64,000 nt of DNA from Spirosoma radiotolerans (GTDB taxonomy: Bacteria > Bacteroidota > Bacteroidia > Cytophagales > Spirosomataceae). This document shows, piece by piece, positions 43,407 through 51,551 of the stretch (position 1 is its first letter; the number at the start of each line of letters is the position of its first letter). The position numbers were made by a program, and so were the translations under genes. Location of the stretch: the NCBI RefSeq assembly GCF_000974425.1, contig NZ_CP010429.1, forward strand, positions 4,449,501 to 4,513,500. Direction: 5' to 3'. The notes under the pieces are model-generated. The model ran no database searches and had not been told where the DNA came from. It worked only from the letters and a program-made list of their open reading frames with translations.

Positions 43407-44597
43407 TTATTGATTATTGATTTTCTCATAGATCATTACCTGATTGGAGGCAACTTTTGAGAAGCCGCGCACGTCGTCTCCGGTCCAGGCGTTGTTCATT
43501 TCGCCATAAGAACCAAATTTCGACGACATTAGGTCATGATCCGACTCAATACCGAGCACCTGAAACCGATAAGGAGCCAATAGCACGTGTACTTTACCCG
43601 AAACATGCGCTTGTGTATCAGCCAGGAAGGTTTCAATATTTCGCATGACGGGGTCCATAAACTGACCTTCGTGCAGCATGGTACCATACCAGTTGGCTAG
43701 TTGCTCTTTCCAGTAGAGCTGCCACTTGCCCAGCACGTGTTTTTCGAGTGCATGGTGTGCTTTGATGAGGATCAACGGGGCCGGTGCTTCGAAACCAACC
43801 CGACCTTTAATACCAATGATCGTGTCACCAACGTGAATATCGCGACCAATACCAAACGGACCGGCCAGCTCGGTAACTTTCCGAATCGCATCGACTGAAT
43901 TCGCGAACTTCTCACCGGCTACTTCCTTAATTTCACCGTGCTGGAAGACGAGCGTAATGGTCTCTGGTTCCGTTTTGGTTATCTGGGTTGGCCAGGCTGA
44001 TTCGGGCAGGAACTGATCCGACGTCAGGGTTTCTTTTCCGCCAACCGATGTGCCCCACAAGCCCTTGTTAATTGAATAAGCGGCTTTGTGCCACTCCTGA
44101 TCAACGCCTTTGGCCTTCAGGTACTCAATTTCGGCTTCGCGCGACAGGCGCAAATCACGAATAGGCGTAATGACTTCTGCGTCGGGCGCTATAATCCGAA
44201 ATGCCATATCAAAACGCACTTGGTCGTTTCCGGCACCGGTACTTCCGTGCGCAATGGCCGACGCCCCAATTTCGCGGGCGTATTCGGCGGCAGCAATAGC
44301 CTGAAAAATCCGTTCGGCACTTACGGAGAGTGGATACGTATTGTTTTTCAACACGTTACCAAACACCAGGAACTTCAGGCATTGTTGGTAGTAGTCGTCC
44401 GTTTTCGAGATCGTTACGTGGGATTTTACGCCCAGCGAGTACGCCCGTTCCTCAATGGCTTTGAGTTCGGCATCCGAGAAGCCGCCCGTATCGACCAGCA
44501 CCGAGTACACATCCATGCCCCGATCTTCGGACAAATATTTAACGCAGAAGGAGGTATCGAGACCTCCGCTAAAGGCAAGAACTACTTTTTGAGACAT
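43407..44597 (-). CDS. argG: Argininosuccinate synthase
   Basis: This 396-residue enzyme joins citrulline and aspartate, using ATP, in the seventh step of arginine biosynthesis. The PP-loop VVLAFSGGLDTSFCVKYL and HGSTGAGNDQVRFDM are the family's ATP and citrulline segments. The sequence is of the diverged type common in Bacteroidota. The ATG at 44597 is preferred; five upstream codons would add a Leu-rich tail. It is the first gene of the operon argG / glycosyltransferase / argC. No ARG-box-like palindrome was found upstream. Confidence 0.94.
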   Translation of the reverse strand: MSQKVVLAFSGGLDTSFCVKYLSEDRGMDVYSVLVDTGGFSDAELKAIEERAYSLGVKSHVTISKTDDYYQQCLKFLVFGNVLKNNTYPLSVSAERIFQAIAAAEYAREIGASAIAHGSTGAGNDQVRFDMAFRIIAPDAEVITPIRDLRLSREAEIEYLKAKGVDQEWHKAAYSINKGLWGTSVGGKETLTSDQFLPESAWPTQITKTEPETITLVFQHGEIKEVAGEKFANSVDAIRKVTELAGPFGIGRDIHVGDTIIGIKGRVGFEAPAPLILIKAHHALEKHVLGKWQLYWKEQLANWYGTMLHEGQFMDPVMRNIETFLADTQAHVSGKVHVLLAPYRFQVLGIESDHDLMSSKFGSYGEMNNAWTGDDVRGFSKVASNQVMIYEKINNQ

Positions 44598-44701
44598 CAG
44601 AAGAAGAGACACCCGGCGCGTTTACGCCTGTTGTCAGAATGGTTTTTGCGGGGCAAATATCGGGCTTTCAGCGTTATGTTGCACGAATGAATTGAGGAGA
44701 G

Positions 44702-45580
44702 TTACAACAACACCAGCAAACTGCCCGGCAAAATCCGAACGTCAGCCTGACCGGACGCTAGTGTTAATGGTTCCCCATCCGCATGAATCAATAAAGGCCC
44801 CTCAGCCTGCACCGTTGCTTTGGTAATTGACTGTCCACGCCAATAAGCTGACTGGTCGAGCGATTTATTGAACAACCGCCAAGTAAGCATACCGGCGGCC
44901 TGCATGGGAAAGGGGCGGATTTCGCACTGTTCCAGCCGACCATCGGCAATGTTGGCGGTGGGCGCCATCCAGGCGTTATTCCCAAACTGCCCGGCGTTGG
45001 CAAACGTTAACGAAAATATAGTCCGCTCCTGATTATCAACGTTAAACGCATGGGGTTTGTATTGTCGGAACGCCTGAAACGCTGTGCGAATGTACGTCGG
45101 CAGGCCTCGTACGGGTTGCCGGGCAAAAGCATGGGCCACATAGGCTTCGAAACCCAGCCCGGCCGTGCAGAAGAACGGATGCTCGTTGATTTCACCGCTG
45201 TCGATCACCACAGGTCGGCCGTTGAGAGCACGTTCAATGGCTTTTATGGGGACCAGTGGAATGCCCAGATGCCGCGCCAGCCCATTTCCCGAACCAATGG
45301 GAACAATGCCCAGCGCCGTTGCCGAGCGCCGAAGCGCCTGGGCCGTTTCATTGATGGTGCCATCGCCCCCAATAGCCAGCACCCGATTGACGCCCCGAGC
45401 AACGGCCGCTTTTGCCAGTTCGGTAGCATGGCTGGGATGAGTGGTAAAGATGGCTTCAGGCGCAAAGCCGAGTTCCTCCGCCCGACGCATGAAGGCGTCC
45501 TGAAGCAGGGCTTTCTGGGCAACGGTCGTCGTGCCGGACAGCGGATTTATAATGGCCAGAACGGCCGAGCGATTAGCCAC
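44702..45580 (-). CDS. Diacylglycerol/lipid kinase family protein (YegS-like)
   Basis: This 292-residue enzyme has the DAGK catalytic domain. INPLSG (11-16) starts the fold and RVLAIGGDGTINETAQAL (about 67-84) holds the nucleotide-binding GGDGT. IVPIGSGNGLARHLGIP is the second signature. The C-terminal half is the usual beta-sandwich ending with HADGEPL. It phosphorylates a lipid such as diacylglycerol or undecaprenol. It starts with GTG immediately after the TGA of a 37-residue membrane protein gene, so the two genes are translationally linked. Confidence 0.9.
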   Translation of the reverse strand: MANRSAVLAIINPLSGTTTVAQKALLQDAFMRRAEELGFAPEAIFTTHPSHATELAKAAVARGVNRVLAIGGDGTINETAQALRRSATALGIVPIGSGNGLARHLGIPLVPIKAIERALNGRPVVIDSGEINEHPFFCTAGLGFEAYVAHAFARQPVRGLPTYIRTAFQAFRQYKPHAFNVDNQERTIFSLTFANAGQFGNNAWMAPTANIADGRLEQCEIRPFPMQAAGMLTWRLFNKSLDQSAYWRGQSITKATVQAEGPLLIHADGEPLTLASGQADVRILPGSLLVLL

Positions 45581-45694
45581 TCAGGAAAAAAAGATAAACA
45601 TGATCAGAATAAACACGACGATAAACACGTAGTACCAACCGTCGGAGAAGATATACGGTTTGTAATCATCGTAGAATTTGCGGACTTTTTTCAT
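45581..45694 (-). CDS. 37-residue single-helix membrane protein, coupled to the lipid kinase gene
   Basis: This reading frame encodes a charged N-terminus (MKKVRKFYDDYKPYIF), then SDGWYY, then a hydrophobic C-terminal helix (VFIVVFILIMFIFFS). The TGA stop is directly followed by the GTG start of the lipid kinase (TGAGTG), so ribosomes could re-initiate. It is below the usual size cut-off of gene finders. Its function is unknown; a membrane-recruiting or regulatory role for the kinase is only a guess. The evidence is the coherent protein-like composition and perfect junction. Confidence 0.65.
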   Translation of the reverse strand: MKKVRKFYDDYKPYIFSDGWYYVFIVVFILIMFIFFS

Positions 45695-45786
45695 CGGTTG
45701 TTACGGAAAATCTGCCGCAAAGATAATCAGTTTGCCGCTCGTATTGACTAATGCAACGAGCCCGCACCTGGTTTGAGGGCCCGACC

Positions 45787-47661
45787 TTAATACCGGCCAC
45801 CAACTTTTCGGCGGTTCAGGCTGGTGTTGCTATCGATAGCGGGCAAGTGATTGGGGCGTTGGGTCATTCCCGTTGTGTCCGTCAATGCGGCCAAAAAAGC
45901 GACCAAGGCCTTTTGCTCCCCTTTGGTCAGATTGAGTGCCGCTTCGGGCAGGGTCTGTTCATCAAGCTGGATACCGATTCCCCGACCGCCACCCCGGTTA
46001 TAGAAATCAACGACCTGCTCCAGCGTCTGATAAACGCCGTTATGCATGTACGGCGCGGTCAGCGCTACGTTCCGAACAGTGGGCGTTTTAAAGGCAAACC
46101 GATGCCGGGTTTTCTGGTACGTATTGTATTTCCCCTGATCCGTGTCAAGTTCGGCATGTTGTGTTTTTCGTTGACGAGGTACGCCAATAATCTCGCTCTC
46201 CGTTTTTTCGTAATGGGGTGGCACAAACCCATTATAGATTGGGAAAAAATGGCAGGTCGCACAACGGGCTTTGCCCAGAAATAAGTTGAAACCTAACTGC
46301 TCTGGATCCGTCAACGCGACCGGCTCTCCCCGCAAATAGCGATCTGGACGGGCATTCAACCCCGTCAGGCTCCGGACATAACACGCCAAGGCGTTGCGTA
46401 CGTTTGGGGCGGTCAACCCGGCCGGGAAAGCGCTGGCGAACGCTTCCCTATAGGCGGCACTAGCTCCAAGTTTTTGTACAACTTCGTCGGGCGATGTACG
46501 CATTTCGTGCGCGTTGCTCAGCACATCATGAGCCTGGTCTTCGAGGTAGAACGCGCGTGAATCGTAGAATTGAGCGTTTTGCAAGCCAGCATTAATGAGC
46601 GTAGGTGCATTTCGAAGAACCTGCTGCCGACTGTTGAATGATCGACTTTTGTTTCGTCCATCAGTAAATGCCCGTTCGGGCTGGTGGCACGACGCACACG
46701 TCCGGGCGTTGTTGCCCGACAGCAACGGCTCAAAGAAGAGTGTTTTACCCAACGCTACTTTCTGAGGAGTGCTGGCAAACGCACCAAAATTAATCAGATA
46801 GTCGGGCCGGAAAGCGCCCGAGTCAGACAGCGTCGCTACGGTTGGCGACAGAAAGCGGCCGGTGGTAGCGGCCGGAATACCGAGTTCCTGGCGGGCCTGT
46901 TGCAGCGCCCGGCAAAGCGGGTAAAGTTGATTCCGGATAAAGCCAACCCGATCAAAATTGGTAAAATCAGAGGCCCTTTCCAATACCCGAATGGCGGCTG
47001 TCCAGCATTGGTCAAGTTGGGCGGCTCTGGGCGCAGACAGGCGTTTAGCGTATGGGGTAAAGGCCTTTTGAAGTGTACACATGCTTAAAGCGGCTTCCGA
47101 CAGCCCCGTTCGGGCTTCCGGAGCATCGTAGCCCGTGATTCCCGCCGTCAGCAGTCGAAATAGTTGCTGCCGCATGGCATCCAGCAGGTTGGTATCGGTT
47201 AACTGATCGGCGGGAATGCCCTGCTCCAGACGCGATGCATAGGCTTGCAACACGGTTATTTCGTGAGTTAAATCCGCTTTTCGGGTGTGATTATAAATCG
47301 GAAACAGGAACGGCTCAACGACTTGCAGCCCCGTGGGTAAGATGGGCGTTTGCCCCGGCTCGGTCCCTTCGACTTCGATGACCGGGGGCCCATTGACGTG
47401 ACTCGCCAGAAATGGCTGATAATACTCCAGCAGCCACTCTATCCGCTTGTAAGCCAGTCGACTTCGGACAAAAGCGGCCTTAAGTGAATCGGTAGGTGCA
47501 TCGGCAGCAACATACCCAGCTAATTGCTGCAACTGTTGCTGAAACGTTTCTTTATCGTTCAGAAACTGTTTGTGAACCGCTGGCCCAACCGATCCGTCAT
47601 CTGTCGGCAAAAAAGCCAGACTCCCTACTACCAGAAAAAGCAAACGAAGTATGTGGTACAT
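45787..47661 (-). CDS. Di-haem cytochrome c peroxidase/MauG family protein with extra N-terminal domain
   Basis: This is a 624-residue exported protein. A short signal peptide (MYHILRLLFLVVGSLAFL) is followed by an extra helical domain of about 250 residues not found in simple peroxidases (for example LKAAFVRSRLAYKRIEWLLEYYQPF). The di-haem peroxidase core begins near residue 290. The first haem motif is CASCH (Cys322-Cys325-His326) and the second CATCH (Cys467-Cys470-His471). VRNVALTAPYMHNGVYQTLEQV near the C-terminus is the usual axial-ligand region. It would reduce hydrogen peroxide or, like MauG, modify a protein in the periplasm. No dedicated electron donor is nearby. Confidence 0.9.
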   Translation of the reverse strand: MYHILRLLFLVVGSLAFLPTDDGSVGPAVHKQFLNDKETFQQQLQQLAGYVAADAPTDSLKAAFVRSRLAYKRIEWLLEYYQPFLASHVNGPPVIEVEGTEPGQTPILPTGLQVVEPFLFPIYNHTRKADLTHEITVLQAYASRLEQGIPADQLTDTNLLDAMRQQLFRLLTAGITGYDAPEARTGLSEAALSMCTLQKAFTPYAKRLSAPRAAQLDQCWTAAIRVLERASDFTNFDRVGFIRNQLYPLCRALQQARQELGIPAATTGRFLSPTVATLSDSGAFRPDYLINFGAFASTPQKVALGKTLFFEPLLSGNNARTCASCHQPERAFTDGRNKSRSFNSRQQVLRNAPTLINAGLQNAQFYDSRAFYLEDQAHDVLSNAHEMRTSPDEVVQKLGASAAYREAFASAFPAGLTAPNVRNALACYVRSLTGLNARPDRYLRGEPVALTDPEQLGFNLFLGKARCATCHFFPIYNGFVPPHYEKTESEIIGVPRQRKTQHAELDTDQGKYNTYQKTRHRFAFKTPTVRNVALTAPYMHNGVYQTLEQVVDFYNRGGGRGIGIQLDEQTLPEAALNLTKGEQKALVAFLAALTDTTGMTQRPNHLPAIDSNTSLNRRKVGGRY

Positions 47662-47707
47662 AGAGTCCTTTAGCTGCTCTTTTACACATAGAATTTCAGT
47701 TACGTTT

Positions 47708-47762
47708 TAGTACCACAGAGCCACAAAGAACACGGAGAAATATATATGGCTCTGTGGTACTA
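47708..47762. repeat. Inverted repeat of the CCACAGAGCCACAAAGAACAC type
   Basis: The 16-bp arms TAGTACCACAGAGCCA (47708-47723) and TGGCTCTGTGGTACTA (47747-47762) are perfect complements. The loop carries CAAAGAACACGGAGAAA, so the whole resembles the dispersed ACAGAG / AACACGGAG repeat known in many bacterial genomes. It fills much of the spacer between the peroxidase and methyltransferase genes. Confidence 0.8.
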
Positions 47763-47777
47763 GAATCTCCCTCAAAC

Positions 47778-48530
47778 TCATTTAGCTGTAACAGTCCGCT
47801 GCCAGTTATCCAGCAATACAGCCGTAGCAATGCCTACGTTAAGCGATTCAGCGTCGCCATAGCGAGGAATCGTCACGCGTTTGGTTACGTACCGCTCCGT
47901 TTCGGGCCGGATACCATTTGATTCATTTCCCATGACCAAATAGCCCGAACTACCAAAATCCAGCGTGTGAACGTCTTCACCATCCAGAAAAGCGCCGTAC
48001 ACGGCATTCTCGGACTGTTGCAGAACCCCTTCAATAGCGCCGTACCACCAGCTTACCCGCGTAAACGACCCTTTACTGGCCGAAATGACTTTCGGGTTAT
48101 AGACATCGGCCGTCGTTTCCGAGCACAGCACCTTACGCACGCCATACCAATCGGCAATGCGGAGAATAGTCCCCAGGTTGCCCGGATCACGAATATCATC
48201 TAAAATAAGGACAATCTCACCGGGTTCAGCCAATAGCGGGCGGTTCTCTTTCGTTTTGACCACAGCCAGTGCGGCATTGTTACTTTCGAGCGTGCCGGCC
48301 CGCTGAAGGTCGGCCACTGACGCGATTTCGACGGGCGTTCGTTGGTGGTCTGTCAGGCGAGCGTTTTCTTTGTAAAATTCTTCAGTCGCTACAAGCAGTT
48401 CGGTTTGAAAATCGGACTGTAATACTTCCTGAACGCTCTTGGCGCCTTCGACCAGAAACGCGCCATGTTGCTGCCGATATTTTTTATGGTGCAGCGACTG
48501 AATATATTTAAGTTGATTTTTAGAAAGCAT
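47778..48530 (-). CDS. TrmH-family (SpoU) RNA 2'-O-methyltransferase
   Basis: This 250-residue enzyme methylates a ribose 2'-OH in tRNA or rRNA. The N-terminal substrate-binding domain begins MLSKNQLKYIQSLHHKKYRQQHGAFLVEG. The SPOUT knot follows (ILDDIRDPGNLGTILRIADWYG, KVISASKGSFTRVSWW, LVMGNESNGIRPE, and IPRYGDAESLNVGIATAVLL). This arrangement resembles RlmB or TrmH-like enzymes; the exact nucleotide is unknown. Its start codon overlaps by 2 bp the start of the divergently annotated BamA-like gene if that one begins at 48529. Confidence 0.9.
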   Translation of the reverse strand: MLSKNQLKYIQSLHHKKYRQQHGAFLVEGAKSVQEVLQSDFQTELLVATEEFYKENARLTDHQRTPVEIASVADLQRAGTLESNNAALAVVKTKENRPLLAEPGEIVLILDDIRDPGNLGTILRIADWYGVRKVLCSETTADVYNPKVISASKGSFTRVSWWYGAIEGVLQQSENAVYGAFLDGEDVHTLDFGSSGYLVMGNESNGIRPETERYVTKRVTIPRYGDAESLNVGIATAVLLDNWQRTVTAK

Positions 48531-51225
48531 GATTAAGATGTATGATCTAGGATGTAAGGTGTCTGATTGGTTTGCGGGCTATGCATCCTATACTCTACAC
48601 GCTACATTGCGAATAAGCCTATTGCTGCTGGTCGTTTCGTTATCAGGCTGTTTGAGTTCAAAACAGTTGAAAACGAACGGATACATCCTCACCGCGCAAA
48701 CAGTACGGGGGAATCGGGAAATATCCAGTGAAAACCTGTTGGGCCTGATTCCGCAAAAGCCCAACCGACGACTACTTGGCTTGCCCATTACGACCCAGTT
48801 ATGGCTGTACCAGCTCGGCCAGCGCCGATACGACCGTGATCAAGCATTACGCAACTTACAGGCCAAAACTAATGAATTTGAACAGCAAAGCCAGCTTGTC
48901 GCCAATCAACCCAAAGAACTTAAGAAGCTGAACCGGCGCTATGGCCGCCAGTTAAAGCACCTTCGTCAGAAAGCCGAAGAGGGAAACTGGGTCATGCGAA
49001 ACCTGGGTGAGCCCCCCTCCTACTTCTCCGAAAAAGACGCACAGGCCAATGTGGTAAAGATGCAGAAGTACCTTTCCGACAAAGGTTTTTTCAACGCAAA
49101 AACGGCCTATAAGCTCGATACGCTGCGCCGAATTCAGATTCGGGTCAATTATCTGGTTACTGAAAACGAGGGCTTTTATTTGCGAAATATCGTTTACGAA
49201 ATAGCCGATCCGCGCGTCGACTCCATCGTTCGCCAATCGTTCGATAAATCGAAGCTCCAGGTAGGCGAGCGGTTTGATTTCGACAACATGTCGGGTGAGC
49301 GGCTTCGAATCGAAACGTTATTGCGCGATCAGGGCTATTACACCTTCTCCCGACAATACATTCGGGCCACCGATGTCGATACCGTTCGGCGGGGGAATGA
49401 CCGCCGTTTTCGCGACGGCCTCGAACCGGGCGACTCGTCTCGGCGGAATGTGGATGTAACGCTTCAAATCATGAATCCACCGGGCCAGTCGGCCCATCCA
49501 ATTTATCACATTGGCCAGGTGGAGATGCAGATTAGCGCAGCAGAATCGCTGCCACCAGTCGATAGACCCATAGATTCCACGGGCGCGGTAAGTTTACCGG
49601 TTGTGCCTTTTATCCAGTTCGATACGGTCAATCGCAACGGGGTCAGGTATTTACTCAGCGGCCGTAACTTGTCCGTACGTTTGCTGGATTCAAAGATTCT
49701 GCTCCGTCCCAATCAACTATTCAGTCAAAGCAATTATCGCGATACTCAGCGGCAACTCTTCCTGCTGAACCAGTTCAAATTTGTCAATCTCAATTTTATT
49801 GACACCACGAATCGTCGACTCAAAACGCTGATAACAGCCACCCCATTAGACAAGTATGAAGCGACTGCCGAAGGCGGGTTCACCGGGTTACTTTATCAGG
49901 GTACAGGGTATCCAGGTGGATTCGGCAGTTTGATATTCAGGGTGCGTAATATGTTTGGCGGCCTGGAAACGTTCGAAACCACGCTTCGGTATGGACTTGA
50001 AGCGCAGACTGGCTTCGTCCCTAACCCGAACAATCCGAAACAGGTCGTTTATACGTCTCAGGAGTTAGGCGTTAGTAGCTCCCTGACATTCCCTCAAATT
50101 CTTTTTCCAGGACGTTTCCGCTTCGCCTTCACCCGCTATGCACCCCGAACCCAAATCAGTTTAAGCTTTAACAATACGTTCCGGCCCGACTTCCGGCGAT
50201 CGCTTTTGCGGGCGACAATGGCTTATACCTGGCAGACTACACCTACCAAACAGTTTAGCTTTCTAATTGCTGACATAAATCTCATTAACGCAGGAAATGG
50301 CAGTGTACCCGTTATTAGTGAAGCGTTTAACAAGCAGCTAAAAGACCTAACAGCGCAGGGTAGTACTGTCTATTTAAGTTTTCGACGCTCATTAAGTTCA
50401 AGCTTTAGTTTTGCCTACACATACAACACGAATATTCCGGGACAGAACCGGCGAGCCAATTTTTTGCGTACCGTTATTGAGTCGGGTGGAACAACGCTCA
50501 ACTTTGTCTCGGACAAAACGATCTCTCGCTGGAGCGACACTGCAACCGGCATCGGCTTGCAGTTTTATAAGTTTCTGCGGGGTAATGTCGATTTTCGACA
50601 CTACATTCCGATTCGGAACCGTACCACAGTGGCTTTCCGCGTCAACACGGGTGTGGCTTATGGCTATGGACCGGACGGTGGGCCGGTTCCCTATGAGAAA
50701 TTATTTTTCGCGGGAGGAAGCAACAGCGTCCGGGCCTGGTTGCCCCGGCGTTTGGGTCCGGGTTCGGCGTTTCCATACCAAACCGACCCCACGGTACCAG
50801 CCATCAGTAATGGTCAATTTATTTATCTATTCGAGCAGCCAGGCAACGTACTCCTCGAAGGCTCAGCCGAACTGCGCGGGCGTCTCTTCCACCTGGGTGC
50901 AGACGTAAACGGGGCTATTTTTGTCGACGCAGGCAACGTCTGGACGCTGACAGATAACCCTTCCCGACCGGGCTCTGTTTTTCGGTTCAATACATTTTTC
51001 CCACAGATTGCGGTTGGTACAGGAGTGGGATTACGGCTTGATTTCTCCTTTTTCGTCGTTCGTTTCGATGGAGGCATTAAGGTCTGGGACCCCGCCCGGA
51101 AATACTATGATGCTAAAGAAGGAACGGTAGATAATCGATTCATTCTGCCGAAATTCTCGCTGGCTAAGTTAACCAGCGGACCAAATCCGCTGGTCATCAA
51201 CTTTGGTATTGGCTACCCTTTTTAA
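48529..51225 (+). CDS. BamA/TamA-family outer-membrane assembly protein
   Basis: This protein of 898 residues (872 from the TTG) has POTRA-like repeats and a C-terminal 16-strand barrel of the Omp85 type. LRRIQIRVNYLVTENEGFYLRNIVYEI and LRIETLLRDQGYYTFSRQYIR are POTRA-like, GGSNSVRAWLPRRLGPG matches the conserved L6-loop region, and the chain ends NPLVINFGIGYPF. It should fold beta-barrels into, or export proteins across, the outer membrane. The ATG at 48529 reads through a modular hairpin for 26 codons. A TTG at 48607 would instead give MRISLLLLVVSLSGC, a clean lipoprotein signal, and is the preferred functional start. Confidence 0.88.
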   Translation: MIKMYDLGCKVSDWFAGYASYTLHATLRISLLLLVVSLSGCLSSKQLKTNGYILTAQTVRGNREISSENLLGLIPQKPNRRLLGLPITTQLWLYQLGQRRYDRDQALRNLQAKTNEFEQQSQLVANQPKELKKLNRRYGRQLKHLRQKAEEGNWVMRNLGEPPSYFSEKDAQANVVKMQKYLSDKGFFNAKTAYKLDTLRRIQIRVNYLVTENEGFYLRNIVYEIADPRVDSIVRQSFDKSKLQVGERFDFDNMSGERLRIETLLRDQGYYTFSRQYIRATDVDTVRRGNDRRFRDGLEPGDSSRRNVDVTLQIMNPPGQSAHPIYHIGQVEMQISAAESLPPVDRPIDSTGAVSLPVVPFIQFDTVNRNGVRYLLSGRNLSVRLLDSKILLRPNQLFSQSNYRDTQRQLFLLNQFKFVNLNFIDTTNRRLKTLITATPLDKYEATAEGGFTGLLYQGTGYPGGFGSLIFRVRNMFGGLETFETTLRYGLEAQTGFVPNPNNPKQVVYTSQELGVSSSLTFPQILFPGRFRFAFTRYAPRTQISLSFNNTFRPDFRRSLLRATMAYTWQTTPTKQFSFLIADINLINAGNGSVPVISEAFNKQLKDLTAQGSTVYLSFRRSLSSSFSFAYTYNTNIPGQNRRANFLRTVIESGGTTLNFVSDKTISRWSDTATGIGLQFYKFLRGNVDFRHYIPIRNRTTVAFRVNTGVAYGYGPDGGPVPYEKLFFAGGSNSVRAWLPRRLGPGSAFPYQTDPTVPAISNGQFIYLFEQPGNVLLEGSAELRGRLFHLGADVNGAIFVDAGNVWTLTDNPSRPGSVFRFNTFFPQIAVGTGVGLRLDFSFFVVRFDGGIKVWDPARKYYDAKEGTVDNRFILPKFSLAKLTSGPNPLVINFGIGYPF
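48538..48606. repeat. Modular hairpin of ATGTATGATCTAGGATG words at the 5' end of the BamA-like gene
   Basis: The left arm (48538-48566) and right arm (48582-48606) are built of similar words; the complement of the right arm reads ATGTAGCGTGTAGAGTATAG, like the left arm. The repeat ends exactly where the alternative TTG start of the BamA-like gene begins. Confidence 0.7.
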
Positions 51226-51551
51226 TTGATATTATTCTCATTTATACTGAGTGATTAAATCGTCTCTACGATTCCCTGGTCCGTGTCCTCACGGACCACA
51301 CTCTGGTGGAACAATTTGGCTCACGCGCGGAGCAGTTCGTGAGGATACAGACCGTGGTGTAACAACCAGTGTACTTTTTCCATCCTGAAGAACGCTGCAT
51401 CTAAAACCCACAGTTAAGGTATTTTAACGTCAAATACTGCCAAAATGACAGCATTATCGGGGCTTTCTTCGTAATTTTACAACTCCGTAGGCAACCAAGG
51501 CAGCACGACCATTGATTATCAACGGATCCTGATCATCGATTTTACACTATT
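51226..51551. other. 326-bp intergenic region before miaB
   Basis: It contains the stem-loop at 51277-51298. A second, weaker complement (GTGAGGATACAGACC, from about 51338) could pair with the same GGTCCGTGTCCTCAC words. Near the right end there is CTGCCAAAATGACAG, a near inverted repeat also present before groES. No gene is seen. Confidence 0.45.
51277..51298. repeat. 22-nt dispersed stem-loop, copy 2
   Basis: TGGTCCGTG, TCCT loop, CACGGACCA, followed by CA; a perfect 9-bp stem. The other copy is at 2857-2878 and differs by one stem base and the loop. Confidence 0.65.

Noticed and set aside
44088-44690. A 200-codon open frame opposite argG
   Set aside because: argG is strongly supported by family motifs; the antisense frame has no motif and extends past the argG start only by chance.
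45050-45751. A 233-codon open frame on the plus strand opposite the lipid kinase gene
   Set aside because: It overlaps the kinase and the 37-residue gene in antisense, has low-complexity Arg/Gly/Ser composition and no recognisable motif; it is a shadow of the coding strand.
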